Positions 1 through 5,422 are shown, counted from the stretch's first letter. The stretch: 6,613 nucleotides of DNA from JABDJX01 sp039942715 (GCA_039942715.1 JBDVBY010000005.1:1-6613); one strand, 5' to 3'. Numbers and translations: made by a program. Notes: a model not told the origin generated them from the letters alone.

Positions 1-141
1 CAGGGGTTGAAGTCAAGCAAGTGGAAATGGCATTTGGACGAGGTCTTCGTGAAGATCAATGGCGAGATGCACTACCTTTGGCGGGCGGTAGATCATGAGG
101 GCGAGGTGCTCGAGAGCTACGTCACAAAGCGCCGGGATCGC
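1..141. repeat. Terminal direct repeat, left copy (contig self-overlap)
   Basis: These 141 bases match 6473-6613 base for base and lie in the middle of the transposase gene of IS copy B. Joining the ends through this overlap restores one uninterrupted 234-codon reading frame and a full 815-bp element. The reading is therefore that the contig is circular (6472 bp) or one unit of a loop or tandem array, and not a true biological terminal repeat. The exact length of 141 matches a k-mer size used by a common metagenome assembler; that last point is inference. Confidence 0.9.
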
Positions 142-495
142 AAAGCGGCATTGAAATTCCTCAGGAAATTAATGCGAAAGCACGGCCAGACTGACGAATT
201 AGTCACGGATCGACTTAAATCCTACGGCGCTGCTCTACGAGATTTGAATGCATCACTAAAGCAAAGCACCGGTCGCTGGATGAACAATCGAGCTGAAAAA
301 TCTCACCTGCCATTTCGACGACGAGAACGTGCAATGCTGCGGTTCAGGCGAATGCGATCTCTGCAGAAATTCGTGTCCGTCCACGCCTCAGTTTACAACC
401 ACTTCAATCAGGAAAGACTTCTTTCAAGCCGAGATATTTTCAAGCTGAAACGCACTGCTGCTCTTCGCGAATGGCGCGGTCTTTGCTCGGGATAA
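1..495 (+). CDS. IS6-family DDE transposase, copy B, C-terminal part (residues 71-234)
   Basis: Codons 71-234 of a 234-aa IS6-family transposase whose first 70 codons lie at 6263-6472. The frame is open from base 1 (Gln-Gly-Leu), so the TTG at 7 is an internal codon, not a start. In joined numbering the catalytic Asp-83 is in HLDEVFVKING, Asp-140 in VTDRLKSYG, and the probable catalytic Glu-169 in NNRAEKSH, followed by the family's basic FRRRERAMLRFRR stretch. It differs from copy A at 20 of 234 residues. One change is Asn to Lys at 170, right next to the catalytic Glu, where copy A has the NNRAENSH that I remember as usual in the family. The enzyme would cut and join the IS ends during replicative or targeted conservative transposition. 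Its activity is uncertain. Confidence 0.85.
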   Translation, partial: QGLKSSKWKWHLDEVFVKINGEMHYLWRAVDHEGEVLESYVTKRRDRKAALKFLRKLMRKHGQTDELVTDRLKSYGAALRDLNASLKQSTGRWMNNRAEKSHLPFRRRERAMLRFRRMRSLQKFVSVHASVYNHFNQERLLSSRDIFKLKRTAALREWRGLCSG

Positions 496-496
496 A

Positions 497-513
497 GGAC
501 AGTCATCCTGTCC
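497..513 (+). other. Hairpin just after transposase B stop codon
   Basis: A perfect 6-bp stem, GGACAG and CTGTCC, with a 5-base loop begins one base after the TAA at 493-495. Copy A has a different but equally placed hairpin (6132-6157). No T-run follows, so it is not a classic intrinsic terminator. It may stabilise or terminate the transposase mRNA. Confidence 0.35.
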
Positions 514-558
514 TAGCAGAGACTGGTTCGCATTAGTCTGACGGCACCGCCAGCTGCT

Positions 559-678
559 TTAGCGAAAGCGTTCTCTTGATCCGGCTGCGGCCGGATTTTT
601 CCGTTGTTTTCGAGGGTTGTACGGATTGTGCTGAACACCGGCGTTGGTGCCAAGAGGGCTTTTAGCGTTCTCTCTCAT
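559..678 (-). CDS. Possible 39-aa basic small protein
   Basis: A minus-strand ORF starts with ATG at 678-676 and ends with TAA at 561-559. A GGAG lies 7 bases upstream of the start (689-686), which is good ribosome-binding spacing. The predicted product starts MRENAKSPLGTNAGVQ and is rich in Arg, Lys, Asn and Pro, with no hydrophobic segment. I do not recognise it. The hairpin at 579-600 lies inside its last codons. Position next to an IS end, in otherwise eroded DNA, makes chance quite possible. The only positive evidence is the start and ribosome-binding-site pair. Confidence 0.25.
   Translation of the reverse strand: MRENAKSPLGTNAGVQHNPYNPRKQRKNPAAAGSRERFR
579..600 (+). terminator. Intrinsic-terminator-like hairpin downstream of IS copy B
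   Basis: ATCCGGC, a 4-base TGCG loop, then GCCGGAT forms a perfect 7-bp GC-rich stem that runs into five T residues at 596-600. Polarity fits transcripts running left to right, meaning read-through out of transposase B, whose stop codon is about 80 bp upstream. It would insulate the minus-strand HxlR side from IS-driven transcription. Confidence 0.6.
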
Positions 679-858
679 CGATATTCTCCAAACCTGATGA
701 CTGCGCCTGTTTGGTGAATAGGTATTGAAGTGATTGAAAAGACTTAATGTTTTCAAAACCTAACTTGCGGGTTTGATTTCAGTGGCAACTTACCAATCGC
801 GACTGGGCTCCAAATAGACTTGCGGGCGACGTTCTGCGGGAGCCGATACCGTCGAAAT

Positions 859-930
859 GGGCGGGAAGCGGTCATTCGCTGCGGGTGCGAACTTTGGGTC
901 ACTAAGGGCGGAAAGCGGACCTTCTCTGCG
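859..930. repeat. Degenerate 25-bp direct repeat, 47-bp period
   Basis: The 25 bases at 859-883 and at 906-930 both follow the pattern GGGCGG-AAGCGG-C-TTC-CTGCG and agree at 21 of 25 positions. Related sequence is visible on the opposite strand at about 2438-2493. The style recalls degenerate intergenic repeats common in Rhodobacterales genomes, which is a recollection and not a search result. Confidence 0.5.
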
Positions 931-1093
931 TGTGCTCGGCCCCTAGGGTGGTCTTGAGAAAGCTGCCGTTCAATGAATGGGCAAATCCACGATTGCTGCA
1001 AACGATCTAATGGCGGCAGTGAGCCCAATTTGACCAATGCTGCAAAGGCGATCATTGGGCGCAATACGTTTCAAAGCAGACACTCTGATTTCC

Positions 1094-1786
1094 TCAGTTA
1101 ACGAGTTTTTTCTGGACCGCAAATGGGCTGAGCCCAAGCCAATTTTGAATGGTCGAAGATATTTCTCGAGAGCCTGAAAACTCAAACTTCTCTCGTTCTG
1201 CGGATACATCGGTGACCCCCATCCAGATTGCAGTCATCGTTCGCAAGTCCGTTGACACGTAAAGATCAATGTCAAAGCCAGGATCAGCCCAGCAAAGATC
1301 AACCTCGCCAGCAGGTTCGATCACAAGCCACCAGTCACGTTTCGTGGACGGTAAGTCGTGATACACAAACTGAACCACCGTGCGGCGTTCTGGCAGCGGC
1401 TTTGGGTTTAGGTTCCGCCGCATGTCCCACATCAGAAGGGATGGATCGAGGTTTTTCAGCGACAAAGACGATTCCACCCACTTTTGACCCCACATACCCA
1501 TGGTGATGACCACATCGCGCAAGTCGCGGCCCGCTTCAGTAAGGTGGTACTCGAAAACACCACGTTCGGACGGAATCGGTTTTCTTTCGACAATTCCGGA
1601 TTCTTCCAAGGATTTTAGTCGTTGGGATAGCAACGTCGGCGACATTTTGGGAACGCCGCGTCGGATGTCATTGAACCGTGTGGACCCCGCGATTAACTCG
1701 CGCATCAACACCATAGTCCAGCGTGTACAAAGAACCTCGGCTGCCATCGCGAGTGGGCAAAATTGCTTGTAACCGTGTTGCGACAT
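1094..1786 (-). CDS. HxlR-family winged-helix regulator with SCP2-like C-terminal domain
   Basis: A 230-aa DNA-binding regulator. Residues about 10-105 form an HxlR-type winged helix: the opening FCPLAMAAEVLCTRWTMVLM carries the family's conserved Cys-10 and Trp-23, RFNDIRRGVPKMSPTLLSQRL is the recognition region, and GVFEYHLTEAGRDL is the wing. Residues about 115-222 resemble the SCP2-like (sterol-carrier) domain found on some longer HxlR proteins, which may bind a hydrophobic ligand. The frame can open at GTG 1795, but the GGAG at 1798-1795 overlaps that codon and sits 8 bases before the ATG at 1786, so I take 1786. The gene is divergent from a DUF1330 gene, a common arrangement for a local repressor and its target. 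Cys-10 and Cys-20 could allow redox sensing, as in some HxlR proteins, but this is not shown. The ligand is unknown. Confidence 0.9.
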   Translation of the reverse strand: MSQHGYKQFCPLAMAAEVLCTRWTMVLMRELIAGSTRFNDIRRGVPKMSPTLLSQRLKSLEESGIVERKPIPSERGVFEYHLTEAGRDLRDVVITMGMWGQKWVESSLSLKNLDPSLLMWDMRRNLNPKPLPERRTVVQFVYHDLPSTKRDWWLVIEPAGEVDLCWADPGFDIDLYVSTDLRTMTAIWMGVTDVSAEREKFEFSGSREISSTIQNWLGLSPFAVQKKLVN

Positions 1787-1815
1787 GTCATTCACTCCAA
1801 TCCATCCGTTGGAAG

Positions 1816-1830
1816 TCTAGCCGTCCTAGA
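1816..1830. promoter_or_regulatory. Candidate operator between the HxlR and DUF1330 genes
   Basis: A perfect inverted repeat, TCTAG-CCGTC-CTAGA, lies 30 bp upstream of the HxlR start in the divergent intergenic region (1787-1957). A second, looser dyad, AACTG at 1849-1853 and CAGTT at 1866-1870, lies nearby. HxlR dimers usually bind dyads near their own promoters, so either could be the site. Assignment rests on symmetry and position only. Confidence 0.4.
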
Positions 1831-1957
1831 TGTGAGGCATAGTCCAGAAACTGTACTACCTGATTCAGTTCTGTGACTGGAAGCGATGGGGACATTCTTG
1901 GCAACCTGTTGGTAGTTGGCGCGGCCGATCTGGCCCGCCACAAACAGGAGAACAAAC

Positions 1958-2284
1958 ATGAGTGTCTATCTAATCGCCGATATCAAGATCACGAACGACG
2001 GATGGGTCCCAGAATACGCCTCGAACGTTCACAAGCTGGTTGAAAAGCACGGAGGCCGATACTTGTCGCGGAGCGGCAATATCGAAACTATCGAGGGTGC
2101 TGCGAAAGACAGCACTCTGATCGCAATCCTTGAGTTCCCGACCCGGGAAGCACTCGATAGCTTCGCAGCTGACCCTGACTACGCGCCATATGGCCAAGCT
2201 CGCCAGTCTGGAAGCGTTTCAAATTTCCATGTCATTGACGACACGGATATCGCCGGGGCGATCCCCTATCTGAAAGCAGGTTGA
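1958..2284 (+). CDS. DUF1330-family protein
   Basis: A 108-aa cytoplasmic protein with no signal peptide. The family pattern is clear: VYLIADIKITN at the N-terminus, then VEKHGGRYLSRSG, IEGAAKDSTLIAILEFPTREALDSF, then a DPDYAPYGQAR stretch and a C-terminal ISO-like sequence ending AIPYLKAG. DUF1330 proteins are small ferredoxin-like alpha/beta-barrel proteins, probably dimeric, of unknown biochemical role. The start is ATG 1958 because AGGAG at 1946-1950 sits 7 bases upstream; the frame runs further up to a TTG at 1916 without support. The gene is divergent from the HxlR regulator, which probably controls it, and a strong hairpin 11 bp after the stop suggests a single-gene transcript. Confidence 0.9.
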   Translation: MSVYLIADIKITNDGWVPEYASNVHKLVEKHGGRYLSRSGNIETIEGAAKDSTLIAILEFPTREALDSFAADPDYAPYGQARQSGSVSNFHVIDDTDIAGAIPYLKAG

Positions 2285-2294
2285 GCAGAACTGA

Positions 2295-2324
2295 GTGGAT
2301 CGGGAAGCGTAGGGCCCGATCCAC
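2295..2324 (+). terminator. Strong hairpin after the DUF1330 gene
   Basis: GTGGATCGGG and CCCGATCCAC form a perfect 10-bp stem with a 10-base loop, starting 11 bp after the DUF1330 stop codon. There is no immediate T-run, so it could be a factor-assisted terminator or an mRNA 3'-end stabiliser and not a textbook intrinsic terminator. Confidence 0.55.
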
Positions 2325-2550
2325 GACTGGCTTACGTCTGCTTTTGACCGACAGCAGTCAATTGCTCGGCTGCAGCGAAAGGCAGGTTCGTCCGCGTTGC
2401 AGTCATCCCATCAGTCCAAAATGCTGCTATACGCACAAACGGCAGCTTTCGGGAAGGCGGCTTGTTGGATTTTGCCGCGGTTGAATGACCGCTAAGGGCC
2501 GCTGTTTCAAGCGACCCAATGAACTCTTTTCATACCTGTGAAATCAGAAT
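2325..2550. other. Non-coding stretch between converging genes, with degenerate repeat
   Basis: Between the DUF1330 hairpin and the stop of the first secreted-protein gene I see no gene. The open frame from 2281 overlaps the DUF1330 stop, begins with TTG and has no ribosome binding site. The stretch holds AACGGCAGCTTTC (2438-2450) and GAATGACCGCT (2483-2493), which also occur in the same order on the opposite strand at 970-958 and 877-867. The HxlR-DUF1330 pair is thus bracketed by inverted, eroded copies of a common intergenic sequence. Confidence 0.5.
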
Positions 2551-3183
2551 TCAGTTCGCTAAGTTGGGTGGCACGAACAAGGCGACTTGCCTTGAAACGC
2601 ATTTGTTTTGACCACCCGCGCCGTCACTGCGCGCACTATCAGGATAGTGTGGCGGCACACTGTCTAGTGTGCACCCTCCGCGGAAACTAGACAGCATGTC
2701 AGCGGCAAGTTCCGGTACCAACGGACCGTGGTCGTGAATAACCAAATGGTACTCTGCTGTTTCCGGCGCAACGAAATCCGTGTCGAACAGATTTGTCGGA
2801 ACGTCTCCCACCGGCAGGTGCGCCGAAACTTCGACGGTGCCGTCATCTGGCACCACCGTTCCACCACCATTGACCGCAACCGTCTCCATTTCCGGCATGC
2901 CCATGGCTTCTTTGGGTGTACAGGGGTTTTTCTTGCAAAGATGTGGGTTTTGAAGCGCCACAAACCAGATAGTCACGGCATGTCCGGGAGTGAGGTCCTT
3001 TGAGGTTAGATGCATGGACGCACCATCAGCGCTGGTGACCAACAGTGCCTTTGTTCCCTTGATGGGACCGGGCGTTTCGCCGCTTGGCGGTGTCCAGGAC
3101 AGCGGCAGCATCCGCGTGTCAGCCGCCGTGGCAGTGGCCGTTACAATTAATGCAAGCGACAGGAAAGCGTGTGTAAATTTCAT
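2551..3183 (-). CDS. Secreted four-cysteine protein (paralogue 1), uncharacterised family
   Basis: A 210-aa exported protein. A signal peptide MKFTHAFLSLALIVTATATA probably ends at residue 20 or 21. The mature part is globular, with LTPGHAVTIWFVALQNP (64-80), then Cys-83 and Cys-88 in CKKNPCTP, PETAEYHLVIHDHGPL (140-155), Cys-171 in SFRGGC, and Cys-195 near the end. The four cysteines could form two disulfides in the periplasm or outside. His-146, His-150 and His-152 are a possible metal site, which is inference. From memory it recalls a widespread uncharacterised secreted family with a TLWW-V-NNP-C and HGP core. It is about half identical by eye to the protein at 4636-5310. AGGAG at 3195-3191, 7 bases upstream, fixes the start. 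It follows the regulator gene on the same strand after a 124-bp gap that holds operator-like repeats, so it likely has its own promoter. Confidence 0.85.
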   Translation of the reverse strand: MKFTHAFLSLALIVTATATAADTRMLPLSWTPPSGETPGPIKGTKALLVTSADGASMHLTSKDLTPGHAVTIWFVALQNPHLCKKNPCTPKEAMGMPEMETVAVNGGGTVVPDDGTVEVSAHLPVGDVPTNLFDTDFVAPETAEYHLVIHDHGPLVPELAADMLSSFRGGCTLDSVPPHYPDSARSDGAGGQNKCVSRQVALFVPPNLAN

Positions 3184-3222
3184 GATAAAGCTCCTAAGAT
3201 GGCCGTAGCCAAGTCGTTTTCG

Positions 3223-3239
3223 TTGGAGCCTTATTGGAG
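3223..3239. promoter_or_regulatory. TTGGAG direct repeat upstream of secreted protein 1
   Basis: TTGGAG occurs twice with an 11-bp period (3223-3228 and 3234-3239), about 40-56 bp upstream of the start codon at 3183. One helical turn between copies is compatible with a regulator site near the promoter. No equivalent is seen upstream of the second paralogue, so support is weak. Confidence 0.25.
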
Positions 3240-3251
3240 TTGAATACGTTG

Positions 3252-3290
3252 CATTTCACCAAATTAAGTTATGTGAAATACCGTGAAATG
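3252..3290 (-). promoter_or_regulatory. Tandem operator-like repeat upstream of secreted protein 1
   Basis: Read in the direction of the downstream gene, ATTTCAC-GGT-ATTTCAC (3289-3273) is a direct repeat with a 10-bp period, 90-107 bp upstream of the ATG. A third box in the opposite orientation (CATTTCAC on the plus strand, 3252-3259) lies closer to the gene. Tandem half-sites one helical turn apart are how OmpR/ToxR-type winged helices commonly bind. The same pattern at the same distance and orientation precedes the second paralogue (4528-4544). The likely binder is the regulator encoded at 3308-4534. Confidence 0.6.
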
Positions 3291-3307
3291 TATGTCCTCA
3301 TTGGCGG

Positions 3308-4534
3308 CTAGTCTGGCAGCCCGGCGCGATGCAACGCGGTTTTCAACTGGGCTTGGTCGTCAGGGTGATGAAACGGTATCAGCTTTAATATTGAACCAAC
3401 AGAAAGATCAAAACCCATTGACGAATAGGCGCGGCTTACCGTTTCGGCCCGTGCAAGATCGCCGGTTTCGCCATGGACCGCAATCAGATAGCGCAAGCAA
3501 TAGGGCGAGTTCTCATCCAACGTGAGGCACTGGTTAAGTGCGGCTTCCGCCTGTTCAAAACGACGTGCATTGAACAATGCATGACCCAGGCCAAAGTAGT
3601 ACCAATAGGGTGGATTTGGATGCGACCTGACAGCCTGATCCAGTATCGCGGCCGCGCTTTCCGCATCACCTTGGAAGTTTTTCACAACACCGTAGTAAGC
3701 TCTGGCATCTTCGTTGCCCGGTTCAAGCGCCATAGCGTTCCCAAGATGTTTTTCCGCCAACTCCAGATTGGCAAAGACACTATGTAATCGCCCCAATGCG
3801 TATTGTGCCAACCAAAGATCGGGATCCAACGTCTCGGCCTTTTTAGCGTAAAAGAGCGCTTTGTCCTTGTCGGCCTCTTCAATAACGCTCCAGTCGTTTT
3901 CAAAGCGCACGGCCAACAGTGTACCGAGTTCAGCGTAAGCGCGGGCATAACTTGGATCAAGATCAATCGCTGTGCGAAAGTGCCGTTCGGCGGCAAGGCT
4001 TTCGCTCAGACTGAATCGATGTGCAGATGCGCGCCCTTTCAGGACTTCCAGATAGGCGTCCTTATTGGTGCCATTAGGAATGTTGGCGATTTCGATATCG
4101 ACGGATCCCTGCGCGGTAGTCGAAATGGGTGCGACTGGCCAAAGAAGCCAAGCGCCAATCACAACAGCGACGCTGGCGATGGCCCCAAAAGCAATTCTTC
4201 TGTTCGGAGGCGGTGATTGCTCGCTTTGAGCCGGGGGGTTCAAACGATACCCTTCGCGCGGCACCGTTTCTACGATTTGATGACCGTCCTCGCCAATCAG
4301 TCTTCGGATGTCAGCAATACACTGAACCACGCTTTCATCTGAAACCGTAACGTCCGACCAAACAGTTTTCAGGATATGTTCCTTGGTGACTGTGTCATTT
4401 GGCGCTTCTAGCAGGCAGATAAGGACTTCTTTTGATTTGTTGCGCAGCGGCGCTGTGCTTCCGTCCGGAAACGTCAAAGCGCGCGTTGTCGGGTCAAACG
4501 CTACATCGCCAAGCTGATAGACCTCAAATTTCAC
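3308..4534 (-). CDS. ToxR/CadC-type membrane-anchored winged-helix regulator with TPR domain
   Basis: A 408-aa one-component transcriptional regulator in the inner membrane. Residues 1-98 are an OmpR/CadC-type winged helix: LRNKSKEVLICLLE, then VTKEHILKTVWSDVTVSDESVVQCIADIRRLIGE, then the wing ending VETVPREGYRLN. A Pro/Ser linker leads to one membrane helix at about 113-133 (RRIAFGAIASVAVVIGAWLL), placing the rest in the periplasm. Residues about 175-370 carry roughly five TPR-like helix pairs, for example HFRTAIDLDPSYARAYAELG and AEKHLGNAMALEPGNEDARA, probably a protein- or ligand-sensing platform. No receiver or kinase domain is present. The start is GTG 4534, with AGGA 9 bases upstream at 4547-4544; the ATG at 4544 is out of frame. 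The gene lies between two paralogous secreted-protein genes and is divergent from the second, and a tandem repeat overlaps its start, suggesting autoregulation. Confidence 0.9.
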   Translation of the reverse strand: MKFEVYQLGDVAFDPTTRALTFPDGSTAPLRNKSKEVLICLLEAPNDTVTKEHILKTVWSDVTVSDESVVQCIADIRRLIGEDGHQIVETVPREGYRLNPPAQSEQSPPPNRRIAFGAIASVAVVIGAWLLWPVAPISTTAQGSVDIEIANIPNGTNKDAYLEVLKGRASAHRFSLSESLAAERHFRTAIDLDPSYARAYAELGTLLAVRFENDWSVIEEADKDKALFYAKKAETLDPDLWLAQYALGRLHSVFANLELAEKHLGNAMALEPGNEDARAYYGVVKNFQGDAESAAAILDQAVRSHPNPPYWYYFGLGHALFNARRFEQAEAALNQCLTLDENSPYCLRYLIAVHGETGDLARAETVSRAYSSMGFDLSVGSILKLIPFHHPDDQAQLKTALHRAGLPD

Positions 4535-4544
4535 AAAATTTCAT
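4528..4544 (+). promoter_or_regulatory. Tandem operator-like repeat upstream of secreted protein 2, over the regulator start
   Basis: ATTTCAC-AAA-ATTTCAT is a direct repeat with a 10-bp period, 92-108 bp upstream of the ATG at 4636. It matches the repeat at 3273-3289 in sequence, period, orientation relative to the target gene and distance. It overlaps the GTG start codon of the divergent regulator, so occupancy could also limit that gene's expression. Part of it is constrained by coding, since GTG-AAA-TTT is the regulator N-terminus, which lowers certainty. Confidence 0.5.
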
Positions 4545-4635
4545 CCTAATTGTCGAAGTTTGCGCGGTAGAGTTGTGCCGAAACCAAAATCCAGTTTTGA
4601 TTGTGTAAGGCGATCACGACCTCCCGTTTCTGATT

Positions 4636-5310
4636 ATGAAGGATACCTCATTGTTGATTTCTGGAATAGCCCAAGGTTCCCACGCGATATTTAAGCGAGC
4701 GCTCCTGACGCTGTGCGCTGCGATTATGTCGGACGCTGCAATAGCAGAAGCCATCACAAAGCCGATGAGTTGGACACAAGACAGTGGAATGGCACCAGGG
4801 CCTGTTGAGGGGACTTCTGTGGTTCTTGAAAAGGGGCGGTTTGGCGTCGGCATGGCGATCAAGTCGTCAAATCTCACGCCCGGTGATGTCGTAACGGTGT
4901 GGTGGGTCGTCATTCAAAACCCTCAAGTCTGTAAAGCCAATCCGTGCACTCCGCCCGAAACAATGAGTGAAGGCTCAACCAGCGACTCGGTTGTCTCACT
5001 GGCCGCCAGCGGGGTGGTTGCAGAAGACGGCACAATCTCTCTCGCAAGCTACTTGCCAGTCGGAGAAGTTGATGGAAACTTCTTTGAGACGACATTTCAC
5101 AGCCCCGAGACAGCAGAATACCATCTGCCAATCCACATTCACGGACCTTTAGATCCAAGCATCGCAGAAGACATGCTGACAAGCTTCCGCGCCGGTTGCT
5201 CCGATGAGAGCCTGCCAGAATACTACCCTCAGTCAGCATTGTCAGACGGAGCAAAGGGAAATTTCGATTGCAAAACGGTTCAGGTTGCCGCGTTTCCAGC
5301 CGACGAATAG
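4636..5310 (+). CDS. Secreted four-cysteine protein (paralogue 2), uncharacterised family
   Basis: A 224-aa exported protein from ATG 4636. The hydrophobic core KRALLTLCAAIMSDAAIAEA suggests signal cleavage after residue 37 or 39. The mature part mirrors paralogue 1: LTPGDVVTVWWVVIQNP (80-96), Cys-99 and Cys-104 in CKANPCTPPE, PETAEYHLPIHIHGPL (157-172), DMLTSFRAGC with Cys-188, and Cys-212. His-163, His-167 and His-169 align with those of paralogue 1. No ribosome binding site precedes the ATG; instead AAGGA at 4639-4643 lies 7 bases before TTG 4651, so a 219-aa product with a shorter signal N-region is a real alternative. The gene is divergent from the ToxR/CadC-type regulator and shares its operator-like repeat with paralogue 1. 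The function is unknown, and an envelope or extracellular role is inferred. Confidence 0.85.
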   Translation: MKDTSLLISGIAQGSHAIFKRALLTLCAAIMSDAAIAEAITKPMSWTQDSGMAPGPVEGTSVVLEKGRFGVGMAIKSSNLTPGDVVTVWWVVIQNPQVCKANPCTPPETMSEGSTSDSVVSLAASGVVAEDGTISLASYLPVGEVDGNFFETTFHSPETAEYHLPIHIHGPLDPSIAEDMLTSFRAGCSDESLPEYYPQSALSDGAKGNFDCKTVQVAAFPADE

Positions 5311-5314
5311 CAAG

Positions 5315-5345
5315 AAGCGATTGCAGTAATTTGGCGCTTGTTTTT
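5315..5345 (+). terminator. Weak intrinsic-terminator candidate after secreted protein 2
   Basis: AAGCG (5315-5319) and CGCTT (5335-5339) can pair around a 15-base loop, followed by G and five T residues. The stem is short and the loop large, but the position, 5 bp after the stop codon and before the IS, fits. Confidence 0.35.
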
Positions 5346-5365
5346 CGCTTGGGTGGCGTCCTGGA

Positions 5366-5381
5366 GGTACTGTCAGAGGAA
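5366..5381 (+). repeat. Left terminal inverted repeat of IS copy A
   Basis: GGTACTGTCAGAGGAA, 57 bp before the transposase ATG. The left end of copy B (GGCACTGTCAGATTAA, 6206-6221) is at the same distance from its own ATG. Confidence 0.85.
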
Positions 5382-5422
5382 GCGGGCTTGAGGCGGGCAG
5401 GGCGGTTTCGTAGCCTTGCCGG

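Larger units (their letters stand above)
1..548 (+). mobile_element. IS6-family element, copy B, right part
   Basis: This is the right-hand part of a second IS6-family element, continuing from 6206-6613 across the contig join. The outer end at 548 is set by alignment with the complete copy A: its last bases, GTCTGACGGCACC, correspond to GTCTGACAGCACC at 6180. Joined through the terminal overlap, the element is 815 bp, the same as copy A. Its two ends match as inverted repeats at only about 12 of 16 positions, fewer than in copy A. The 8 bp outside the end (GCCAGCTG) do not match the 8 bp outside its left end (GAATAAAC), so no target duplication is visible. Confidence 0.85.
549..1093. other. 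Largely non-coding stretch between IS copy B and the HxlR gene
   Basis: These 545 bases carry no convincing full-size gene. Open frames on the minus strand (753-1064 and 970-1209) lack ribosome binding sites, family resemblance and normal protein composition. What can be seen is a terminator-like hairpin (579-600), a doubtful 39-aa ORF (559-678), a degenerate 25-bp direct repeat (859-883 and 906-930), and short exact matches to the 2340-2510 region on the opposite strand. It reads like eroded intergenic DNA. Confidence 0.6.

Noticed and set aside
753..1209. Two overlapping minus-strand open frames between the IS and the HxlR gene (753-1064 and 970-1209)
   Set aside because: No ribosome binding site, no recognisable family, arginine- and proline-rich composition typical of shadow frames, and they cover the degenerate repeats or the 3' end of the HxlR gene.
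1918..1940. GC-rich dyad (GGCGCGGCC and GGCCCGCC) just upstream of the DUF1330 ribosome binding site
   Set aside because: Imperfect, and it does not include the ribosome binding site; not enough to claim a riboregulator.
1916..1957. Upstream extension of the DUF1330 frame to TTG 1916
   Set aside because: AGGAG at 1946-1950 is ideally spaced for the ATG at 1958, and family members begin at about that residue.
2281..2484. 67-aa open frame after the DUF1330 gene
   Set aside because: It starts at TTG overlapping the DUF1330 stop, contains the 10-bp-stem hairpin, and has no family resemblance.
2538..2544. Single GTGAAAT box downstream of secreted protein 1
   Set aside because: Only one half-site, at the 3' end of a gene, with no tandem partner at 10-bp spacing; likely chance.
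4614..5254. Long minus-strand open frames antisense to secreted protein 2
   Set aside because: They are shadows of the plus-strand gene, which has the signal peptide and paralogue support.
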